A stretch of DNA of 5,464 nucleotides from Microcaldota archaeon (lineage in GTDB: Archaea; Micrarchaeota; Micrarchaeia; Micrarchaeales; Micrarchaeaceae): the NCBI GenBank assembly GCA_030039935.1, contig JASHUQ010000017.1, positions 1 through 5,464 on the forward strand, given 5' to 3'. Positions 1 through 4,375 of this stretch are shown here, one piece after another (the stretch's first letter is position 1; each line of letters begins with the position of its first letter). The position numbers and the translations under genes are program-made. The notes under the pieces were generated by a model. That model had not been told where the DNA came from and made no database searches. It worked only from the letters and a program-made list of their open reading frames with translations.

Positions 1-646
1 TAAAGGAGGTACTGCGCTTAGCAAGATATACCTTAAAGAGAACTATAGGTTTTCAGAAGATCTTGATTTCGACTTTGTGGGGAACCAATGGCAAACTACG
101 TCCAAGGCCATAACAGGGAAAATTGAGGGTTTTGAGGATCTTGAGACAAGGCGCATAATTGGCAATAAGGTGGTTCAAACAGATTTCATATACAAAACAA
201 AATGGGGCAAGAAAGACAGAATAAGACTAGATGTAAATGTCAAACCGTATACCAAAACCGCAGAGCCTATTGAAGGGCACGAAGTGATATCTGCATTTAC
301 AGGTTTTAACATAGGGCCTGTGCCGGCCTATAGTATAAACGATTTGCTTGCTAGAAAGATGTCAGCTCTCAGAGACAGAACAGAAGGCAAGGACGTGTTC
401 GATGTTGCAAAAGCGCTGCACCTAGCGAATAAAAAGAAACTTCTCAAGGCATTATCATTAGTAGCATCTATCGATGGCCAGACTGTCAACAAGTTCATAG
501 AGGAGACAATAAATAAAGTAAAAAATGTGGACTACACAAAGCTGCGAAACCTTACGAACCCGTACATCCCAATTAAGAATAGACCTTCTGACTGGAAAAT
601 ATTGGCAGATACATTAGCGCTTGAACTAGGCGCGCTTACAACATGA
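1..646 (+). CDS. AbiEii/AbiGii-type nucleotidyltransferase toxin, 5' end outside window
   Basis: The reading frame is open from base 2 to the stop at 644-646, giving 214 visible residues with the start upstream of the window. The first visible residues are KGGTAL, followed at visible residues 16-25 by RFSEDLDFDF. Together these are the glycine-containing motif and the D-x-D metal-binding pair of the AbiEii (DUF1814) nucleotidyltransferases. A third acidic residue lies in RLDVNV near residue 77. The family's C-terminal signature follows: LARKMSALRDR near 116-126, then KDVFD near 130-134. All key residues seen are intact, so it is probably functional. In type IV toxin-antitoxin systems AbiEii is the toxin and transfers nucleotides to an RNA target; its partner AbiEi would be expected upstream and cannot be seen. 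Some archaeal members may be stand-alone enzymes. The GTG at 74-76 is internal and is not the start. Confidence 0.88.
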   Translation, partial: KGGTALSKIYLKENYRFSEDLDFDFVGNQWQTTSKAITGKIEGFEDLETRRIIGNKVVQTDFIYKTKWGKKDRIRLDVNVKPYTKTAEPIEGHEVISAFTGFNIGPVPAYSINDLLARKMSALRDRTEGKDVFDVAKALHLANKKKLLKALSLVASIDGQTVNKFIEETINKVKNVDYTKLRNLTNPYIPIKNRPSDWKILADTLALELGALTT

Positions 647-719
647 AAATTGGCTTTCTCTACGGCTTTCAGCAACCGATATCTTTGTTGATAAAATCAT
701 AATATATTAACAACATGCT

Positions 720-749
720 AATATTCGAATATTTTCTCAACTAGAAAAT
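720..749. repeat. Overlapping AT-rich palindrome and inverted repeat
   Basis: Bases 720-733 read aatattcgaatatt, a perfect 14-base palindrome. Its right end overlaps a second inverted repeat with arms attttct (731-737) and agaaaat (743-749) around a 5-base loop, caact. The elements lie about 65-100 bases upstream of the predicted ankyrin promoter and about 75 bases after the toxin stop. They could be a binding site for a dimeric protein, or the stem of a terminator. AT-rich palindromes of this size also occur by chance in such DNA, so a function is not established. Confidence 0.45.
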
Positions 750-813
750 GAGTCTGGCACACCGCATATCTTGTTTTTGCACAGAAATAAGTTGCTAATT
801 CTATTCAAAAAAG

Positions 814-822
814 CATAAATAT
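814..822 (+). promoter_or_regulatory. Archaeal TATA box for the ankyrin gene
   Basis: The element cataaatat, preceded by a purine-rich BRE-like aaaaaag, is centred about 26 bases before the ATG at 844. The usual archaeal spacing places transcription start at or within a few bases of the ATG, so the mRNA is probably leaderless. No Shine-Dalgarno motif precedes the ATG, which fits. Confidence 0.6.
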
Positions 823-843
823 CTGGTACAGCTGATCATCGGT

Positions 844-1404
844 ATGCAAAAAATATATAGCAAAGAAGAACTAGATTTTGCAGATTCTGTGGATCAAGGC
901 GATCTGAAGAAGGTGCATCACCATCTACAAAATGGAATGGATCCTGATTTTAGATATGGAGGCCAACCTATGATTCATCGCGCAGCAAGCATGAATAGGC
1001 CATTGGTGTTAATACTCCTATTCGAGGCAGGGGCAGATTATTATGGTAAAGACGATATGGGCAATTATTTTGGCTTTGTGGTTGAAACGTGCGGCAACAG
1101 AGCAATAGAAGCTGTTAAGCGCGCATATGTTGCATTTATAAGTAAACATCATGACCTTTCACCCGCAGACAAGGATCTGCCCAAAAAGGAACGCGAGCGC
1201 ATTCTTGCGCAGTATAAAAGAAGCGACAGAGAGAGATATCCTCAACTTATTCTGAGTACAATTTTAAATCTAAAAGAAAGTGGAAGGGAAGAGGAGGCGA
1301 GAATCCTGCAAGAAAGCCTGTCTAAGAGGACGAAAAATGTGATGAACAGGATGCTCAGAGAAAGGGATGCTGCAAGGAAAGCAAGGCGTACGCTCAGAAG
1401 ATAA
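844..1404 (+). CDS. Small ankyrin-repeat protein with basic helical C-terminus
   Basis: The 186-residue protein has two recognisable ankyrin repeats. The first covers about residues 11-38 (GDLKKVHHHLQNGMDPDFR), and the second about 41-73 (PMIHRAAS ... LLFEAGADYYGKDDMGN). A weaker third repeat lies at about 74-94. Ankyrin repeats bind other proteins, so this is likely a cytoplasmic adaptor; the partner is unknown. From about residue 113 the chain becomes highly charged and helical, ending in an Arg/Lys-rich tail (RERDAARKARRTLRR) that could contact nucleic acid or a ribosome-like surface. There is no signal peptide or membrane segment. The start at 844 fits the TATA box about 26 bases upstream and implies a leaderless mRNA. 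The neighbouring toxin gene suggests an accessory location, but no functional link is shown. The ankyrin assignment is firm; the role is unknown. Confidence 0.85.
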   Translation: MQKIYSKEELDFADSVDQGDLKKVHHHLQNGMDPDFRYGGQPMIHRAASMNRPLVLILLFEAGADYYGKDDMGNYFGFVVETCGNRAIEAVKRAYVAFISKHHDLSPADKDLPKKERERILAQYKRSDRERYPQLILSTILNLKESGREEEARILQESLSKRTKNVMNRMLRERDAARKARRTLRR

Positions 1405-1410
1405 AGGTTG

Positions 1411-1431
1411 GGCGTATGCAATGCATACGCC
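1411..1431. repeat. Perfect 21-base palindrome after the ankyrin gene
   Basis: Arms ggcgtatgca (1411-1420) and tgcatacgcc (1422-1431) are exact reverse complements around a single central a. The element begins 6 bases after the ankyrin stop codon. In RNA it would form a stem of 8-9 bp with a 3-5 base loop. No U-tract follows directly, so it is not a standard intrinsic terminator. It could stabilise the mRNA 3' end, be a protein-binding site, or be part of the ankyrin/TBP gene boundary. It lies between two genes whose 3' ends converge. Confidence 0.6.
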
Positions 1432-1473
1432 ACGGGTGGATGAGAATAGGGTTGTTGCAGAATAAGCAGAAAA

Positions 1474-1531
1474 TTTTTGCGTGAAGGAGATTTATCTACA
1501 ATATTTAAATACCTTGCTTTTTCTCTTGTTT
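1474..1531 (+). terminator. Possible T-rich termination region for the ankyrin transcript
   Basis: Archaeal RNA polymerase stops mainly at T-rich tracts in the non-template strand. Downstream of the ankyrin gene there is a T5 run at 1474-1478 and then ctttttctcttgttt at about 1517-1531, just before the converging end of the TBP gene. This would stop read-through into antisense of TBP. The assignment rests on base composition alone. Confidence 0.35.
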
Positions 1532-1545
1532 ATGCTTGTAAATAA

Positions 1546-1869
1546 TTACGAGCCCTTGTTCCTCTTGTATCTTTTTACAAGGTCTATTGCCTGGTCTACC
1601 GCTCTTCTAACATCAGCGACAGTCCTTGCGCCGGTGCATATTATCTTGCCATTTTTGAACAAAAGAAGCGCAGCCTTAGGTTCGTGGACCTTGAATATCG
1701 CTCCAGGAAACTGCTCCGGTTCATAGTCCACATCTCTGGATATTTTTGCCAATCCGTAAAGGTCAAGGTCTGTTTGAAGATCTGTGCTTGCAACTATGTT
1801 TTCAACATGGTACGTTGGTTTTAGCACAACGTGCTTATGAGGAGGAGATACTCCAGCTGCTCTTGCCAT
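1546..1869 (-). CDS. tbp: Single-repeat (half-length) TATA-binding protein
   Basis: TBP recruits TFB and RNA polymerase to archaeal promoters. This 107-residue protein matches one TBP repeat at about residues 20-101: HVENIVASTDL, then YEPEQFPGAIF at 49-59, then KAALLLFKNGKIICTGA at 65-81. The residues equivalent to the two DNA-intercalating phenylalanines (F54, F71), the conserved Asn (N24) and the CTG threonine (T79) are present. The EPEQFPG stirrup that contacts TFB in archaeal TBPs is also intact. Normal archaeal TBPs have about 180-190 residues and two such repeats; here a stop follows KRYKRNKGS. The 141 bases between this stop and the ankyrin gene contain no second repeat in any frame. 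The sequence resembles the N-terminal repeat, with an extra N-terminal stretch of about 18 residues. I chose the ATG at 1869; a TTG at 1881 is possible. It should act as a homodimer or with a partner. Confidence 0.88.
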   Translation of the reverse strand: MARAAGVSPPHKHVVLKPTYHVENIVASTDLQTDLDLYGLAKISRDVDYEPEQFPGAIFKVHEPKAALLLFKNGKIICTGARTVADVRRAVDQAIDLVKRYKRNKGS

Positions 1870-1897
1870 AAACTCACACAAAAGAATGCATCTAAAG

Positions 1898-1910
1898 ATA
1901 TAAATATATT
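1898..1910. promoter_or_regulatory. Shared AT-rich TATA block for divergent tbp and rpl21e
   Basis: The block ata-taaatatatt lies between the two divergent genes and reads as a TATA box on both strands. On the minus strand, its centre near 1903 predicts a start near 1877, about 8 bases before the tbp ATG at 1869. On the plus strand it predicts a start near 1929, about 16 bases before the rpl21e ATG at 1945. Whether one bound complex can serve both directions, or two overlapping sites compete, cannot be told from sequence. TBP acting at its own promoter makes feedback possible. Confidence 0.55.
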
Positions 1911-1944
1911 AGTCATCTAATTGCTCTTGCTTATCGTGATGTTA

Positions 1945-2229
1945 ATGACAAAGAGATCCCACGGGCACTTTGTTGGAAGGACAAGGCATCTTGCAAGGCA
2001 CCACAAGCCCTCAGAGCTTAGCACAAGGTCTATAATAAAGCAGTTTTCGATAGGGGACAAGGTCGCAATAGTGCCAAAAGGGAATGTAAGGAATATTCCT
2101 CATCCAAGATATCGTGGAAGAATAGGCACTATTACTGAAAAGAGGGGCTCAGCCTATGTTGTTAGAGTAAAAATAATGAGCGCCCAAAGAACGCTGATCG
2201 TTCCGGCGCTGCATCTGGAAAAGGCATAA
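1945..2229 (+). CDS. rpl21e: 50S ribosomal protein L21e
   Basis: The 94-residue product matches the archaeal/eukaryotic L21e family in length and order. It has a basic N-terminus (MTKRSHGHFVGRTRHL), then FSIGDKVAIV at about residues 35-44, IPHPRYRGRIGTITEKRGSAY and the ending TLIVPALHLEK. This is the SH3-like beta barrel of L21e, which binds rRNA in the large subunit near the central protuberance. The open frame extends upstream to a TTG at 1921 and has an ATG at 1939. I chose the ATG at 1945 because the product then begins like other L21e proteins and gtgat (1936-1940) can serve as a short ribosome-binding site. It is divergent from tbp and followed two bases later by an unknown gene, probably in the same transcript. 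In many archaea the next gene would be rpoF, which here is elsewhere. Confidence 0.93.
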   Translation: MTKRSHGHFVGRTRHLARHHKPSELSTRSIIKQFSIGDKVAIVPKGNVRNIPHPRYRGRIGTITEKRGSAYVVRVKIMSAQRTLIVPALHLEKA

Positions 2230-2231
2230 TC

Positions 2232-2588
2232 ATGGTAAGGGCTACTTATGGACTTATAAGATCGAACCAGACACGGCTTGCTGATGGTATAAATGTATCA
2301 GTAATACTAATTCGTAATGGACCCGAAGAACGTGTAATGAGAGATGATATAGCATTTTCTGCATACTCAAGCCTTTGCGAAGTTTTGCAAGAATTTGGCC
2401 TATTTCATTTTCAAGGATCAAGAGCCAGGATTGAGGAAATAACAAGCTCCCAAGACTGGACTACAAAGGATAAGCAAAAGCAAGAAACTGCATTCCAAAG
2501 ATATCTATATTTAGTAGCTAACGAGGAAAAACTTGATCATGAACTATTGGAAGTAGAGAGAAAACTATCCAAACTTGTAAGAGTTTGA
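2232..2588 (+). CDS. Hypothetical protein, co-transcribed with L21e
   Basis: I do not recognise this 118-residue protein. Its ATG lies two bases after the rpl21e stop, with no strong ribosome-binding site, so translational coupling to L21e is likely. The first part (about residues 4-40) has alternating hydrophobic residues suggesting beta strands (NVSVILIRNG). The middle has two predicted helices (SAYSSLCEVLQEFGLF). The C-terminal part (about 75-117) is charged and helical (ANEEKLDHELLEVERKLSKLV), with coiled-coil character. There is no signal peptide or membrane segment. It holds the position after rpl21e that rpoF often occupies, but it shows no resemblance to Rpb4, and a clear Rpb4 is encoded at 3964-4293. 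Its expression with a ribosomal protein hints at a housekeeping role in translation or transcription. That is context only. Confidence 0.68.
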   Translation: MVRATYGLIRSNQTRLADGINVSVILIRNGPEERVMRDDIAFSAYSSLCEVLQEFGLFHFQGSRARIEEITSSQDWTTKDKQKQETAFQRYLYLVANEEKLDHELLEVERKLSKLVRV

Positions 2589-2595
2589 TTGCTCT

Positions 2596-3315
2596 CTATA
2601 TCTTTGTGTTCTGGAACACCTTGAGCTTTGCATTCCAAGAGTTTATCGCGTTTCTCCAAGGCTGAAGCCTCTTCCTCTGGTTGCTTATTACCTTCAGTTT
2701 CCTGTCTCTCTCTGCTCTCAAGTGCCTTTGCCTGTTCTTGTCCTTCGCCTTGTCTATTCTCTTAAGATAAGTCTTCCTTATTCTCGTCTCTTTCTTGTCA
2801 AAGCTCTTCATAGACCTTGCATACCTTCTTTCAAGAGGCCTTAATGTTCTGTTTATCTTCCTTGCCTCTCCGCTCGACCATGCCCTCACATCCTTTCTTA
2901 CATGGTCTCCGAGGTTCTTGGCCCTAACAAAGTTTTTTCCCGAGCTTTTCTGCGGCCATGCAATGTGCGTTGCCAGCGCCTCAAGGTCGTTTAGCTGCCT
3001 TCTCTTTGCAAGCGTGTATATTGCAAACCTGTCGAACGATGCCCTATTTTTGTTTGCTATAATCTGGCCCTTGAGCTTTGATATTCCTTGATCTGACTGG
3101 CCTATGGAAGCAAGCCTTCCATGGTTGTATGTTGCATAGAGAAGAGGGGTTCTTCTTATTCTTTTATCGAGGATGTTCACAAGCTTGTCTGTGTACATCT
3201 TGTTCTGCGACAATGTCGCAGGGAACCACTCAATCTTCCATGTTACTAAAGAATCGTTCTTAGGCCTACTGGCCTTTGGTTTTGCCTTAGCCTTAGCTTT
3301 TTCACCCTTAGCCAT
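2596..3315 (-). CDS. Basic protein with degenerate GIY-YIG-like domain and helical K/R-rich tail
   Basis: This 239-residue protein starts with a low-complexity Lys/Ala segment (residues 2-19). Residues about 57-120 resemble a GIY-YIG nuclease fold: a first strand LLYATY (58-63) in place of GIY, RLASIG (67-72) in place of YIG, SKLKGQI where the catalytic Arg helix would be, then FDRFAIY (94-100) and DLEALATHI (110-118) with the usual Glu at 112. The first motif lacks its glycine, the tyrosine of YIG is serine, and the catalytic Arg seems to be Lys, so nuclease activity is doubtful. Residues 140-235 are extremely rich in Arg/Lys and helical (RKINRTLRPLERRYARSMKS), with PWRNAINSWN near the end. 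Together this suggests a nucleic-acid-binding protein. It follows rpoF-DUF655 on the same strand but has its own TATA box. The domain call rests on motif pattern; a search is needed to confirm it. Confidence 0.75.
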   Translation of the reverse strand: MAKGEKAKAKAKPKASRPKNDSLVTWKIEWFPATLSQNKMYTDKLVNILDKRIRRTPLLYATYNHGRLASIGQSDQGISKLKGQIIANKNRASFDRFAIYTLAKRRQLNDLEALATHIAWPQKSSGKNFVRAKNLGDHVRKDVRAWSSGEARKINRTLRPLERRYARSMKSFDKKETRIRKTYLKRIDKAKDKNRQRHLRAERDRKLKVISNQRKRLQPWRNAINSWNAKLKVFQNTKI

Positions 3316-3340
3316 ACTCTCATCAATAGAGATAAATAAC

Positions 3341-3352
3341 TAATATTTATAA
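3341..3352 (-). promoter_or_regulatory. TATA box for the GIY-YIG-like basic protein
   Basis: On the minus strand the sequence ttataaatatta is centred about 32 bases before the ATG at 3315. It predicts transcription start near 3321 with a leader of about 6 bases. It lies directly after the DUF655 stop at 3363-3365, so this gene can be transcribed on its own in addition to any read-through from rpoF-DUF655. The bases gatgag just before the ATG are a weak ribosome-binding candidate. Confidence 0.6.
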
Positions 3353-3362
3353 GGATTTCGCT

Positions 3363-3938
3363 TCAGTATCTGTGCTCCCTTTTTACATATGGCTTTGTGA
3401 ACATGTAGAATCTTTCACTGCCCTGCAGTTCCCTCATTATCCTCTCTGTAATCAGCTTTGATGGCTCTTGCAGAAGAGATACCCTGTTTGTTATGTCCTC
3501 GAAGCTCTCGAACCTCTTCTCATTCCTTGCCTTTATTATCGCCTCTAGGTGCTTTTTTCCTATTCCTGGAAGAAGCTCCAATGAATGCTGCCGTATGTTC
3601 AGTGAGCCTGCGTTGTTGAACACATCAACAAACCTCTTCTCATTCACCTTGACTATATTGCTGATTACCCTGTGAAGCTCGTTCTTCGCTGTTTGCGTAA
3701 GCTCGCTGTAGCCTATCCTTGACTTGATGAGAGCAACCTTGTCCCTTTCTGCTTTTCCTATATATACCCTTTCTCCGAGCGACATCGTTGTCCCGGGCTT
3801 TGGCGTAACCTCAAGAATGGTGAACCACTCTTCTCCTATTAGCTGTGCAACAGGCTCATTCTTTGTAGAGAAAGACTTGCCGCTCGCCATGAAGTCCAGA
3901 ACATAAGCGTATTCTTCCCTTCTCTCTTCCTGTAGCAT
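3363..3938 (-). CDS. DUF655 family protein (helix-hairpin-helix, putative nucleic-acid binding)
   Basis: The 191-residue product matches archaeal DUF655 proteins over its full length. It opens with REEYAYVLDFMASG (7-20), then WFTILEVTPKPG (38-49) and LGERVYIGKAERDKV (54-68), which form a beta-rich, possibly OB-like part. The helical region LTQTAKNELHRVISNIV (80-96) follows. A helix-hairpin-helix DNA/RNA-binding motif LELLPGIGKKHLEAIIKARN (120-139) ends the conserved core. The function is not firmly known; the family is usually encoded next to rpoF, so a role linked to transcription or RNA handling is inferred. The frame opens earlier with a TTG at 3962, one base after the rpoF stop, adding eight residues not typical of the family. 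I prefer the ATG at 3938, which gives a 25-base gap. The C-terminal tail (FYMFTKPYVKREHRY) is basic. No ksgA follows, unlike many archaea. Confidence 0.9.
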   Translation of the reverse strand: MLQEERREEYAYVLDFMASGKSFSTKNEPVAQLIGEEWFTILEVTPKPGTTMSLGERVYIGKAERDKVALIKSRIGYSELTQTAKNELHRVISNIVKVNEKRFVDVFNNAGSLNIRQHSLELLPGIGKKHLEAIIKARNEKRFESFEDITNRVSLLQEPSKLITERIMRELQGSERFYMFTKPYVKREHRY

Positions 3939-3963
3939 AAAACCACATTTTCCCCATTCCAAC

Positions 3964-4293
3964 CTACTTCGGATTTATTATAGAAAGTATCTTCTTTATT
4001 TCCTCTTCATTGAATGTCTTCTTCTCATTCGCAAGTATCTGCTTCAAAAGCATCACGTTCTTTGGCATTGTGTTAAGCAATGTCAGTATTGTGTGATTGC
4101 TAAGCAATCCCAGTTCCTCCAAAGTTTTCTTTATCTTCTGCTCGTGGCTCTTCTGTGCGGCGAACTTTGTGGCGTGCTCGAGCGCAATTTGCTGTTCGTA
4201 TGTCAGCTCTTTTTCCTTTTTCCTGCTTTCCAGTATGTCCAAGACCTCGCTCAGAGAAGCATTTCCATTGTTCTTTGCCGCTTTTCCTATCAT
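3964..4293 (-). CDS. rpoF: DNA-directed RNA polymerase subunit F (Rpb4)
   Basis: The 109-residue protein has the length and layout of archaeal Rpb4/RpoF. An N-terminal segment (LSEVLDILESRKKE, 14-27) is followed by the characteristic ELTYEQQIALEHATKFA (33-49). The C-terminal HRDC-like helical part follows, with a loop of the form 'NTMPKNVMLLKQIL' (78-91) and a closing helix EEEIKKILSII. Rpb4 pairs with Rpb7 (RpoE) to form the stalk of RNA polymerase, which binds the emerging RNA and aids open-complex formation and termination. It is the first gene of a minus-strand unit with DUF655, the conserved archaeal order. The start at 4293 is supported by the TATA element about 22 bases upstream. rpl21e, normally just upstream, has been displaced to the other strand. 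Confidence 0.9.
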   Translation of the reverse strand: MIGKAAKNNGNASLSEVLDILESRKKEKELTYEQQIALEHATKFAAQKSHEQKIKKTLEELGLLSNHTILTLLNTMPKNVMLLKQILANEKKTFNEEEIKKILSIINPK

Positions 4294-4310
4294 ATTACCC
4301 CCTATATGTA

Positions 4311-4319
4311 ATCTATAAA
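4311..4319 (-). promoter_or_regulatory. TATA box for rpoF-DUF655
   Basis: On the minus strand tttatagat is centred about 22 bases before the rpoF ATG (4293), in an AT-rich context preceded by ggaaatac. The spacing points to a leaderless or nearly leaderless mRNA. A G-rich stretch, gggggtaat, lies directly before the ATG and would be only a poor ribosome-binding site. The promoter is back to back with that of the MoxR gene. Confidence 0.5.
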
Positions 4320-4339
4320 GTATTTCCTATTCAAGTAAT

Positions 4340-4367
4340 GATATATTCTTGCTTATGAATATATAAG
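4340..4367 (+). promoter_or_regulatory. Promoter region of the MoxR-pilin-like operon
   Basis: Two TATA-like elements precede the MoxR GTG at 4376. The upstream one, gatatatt (4340-4347), is centred about 32 bases before it and predicts a start near 4370, giving a leader of about 6 bases. The second, gaatatataag (around 4357-4367), would start transcription inside the gene near 4388 and is less suitable. The sequence cttat (4352-4356) and ataag (4363-4367) form a short inverted repeat that could overlap regulation. Confidence 0.45.
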
Positions 4368-4375
4368 GTTTTCGA

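Larger units (their letters stand above)
647..843. other. AT-rich intergenic region with inverted repeats
   Basis: This 197-base gap separates the toxin gene from the ankyrin gene. I see no open frame of interest and no tRNA or C/D-box pattern. It holds a 14-base perfect palindrome (720-733), an overlapping 7-bp inverted repeat (731-749), and the ankyrin gene promoter near 814-822. The pyrimidine-rich stretch just after 646 (ctttctc and ctttc around 656-670) could end the toxin transcript, but this is weak. Confidence 0.6.

Noticed and set aside
1242..1433. Minus-strand open frame with hydrophobic residues resembling a membrane peptide
   Set aside because: It is antisense to the ankyrin protein's Arg/Lys/Glu-rich tail; such codons give hydrophobic antisense products as an artefact.
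1405..1545. A second TBP repeat hidden by a frameshift or early stop
   Set aside because: All three minus-strand frames after the tbp stop were read. They give only short stretches with stops and no NIVAS, EPEQFPG or CTG motifs, and the space is too short for a repeat.
1481..1726. Plus-strand open frame of 81 codons with a hydrophobic start
   Set aside because: It lies mainly antisense to the conserved TBP gene and has no family features.
2795..3263. Plus-strand open frames of 98 and 61 codons
   Set aside because: They are antisense to the basic GIY-YIG-like protein and have no domain or promoter support.
4093..4358. Several short plus-strand open frames rich in Phe/Leu/Ser
   Set aside because: They are the antisense of the Lys/Glu-rich rpoF gene in different frames, without starts or promoters of their own.
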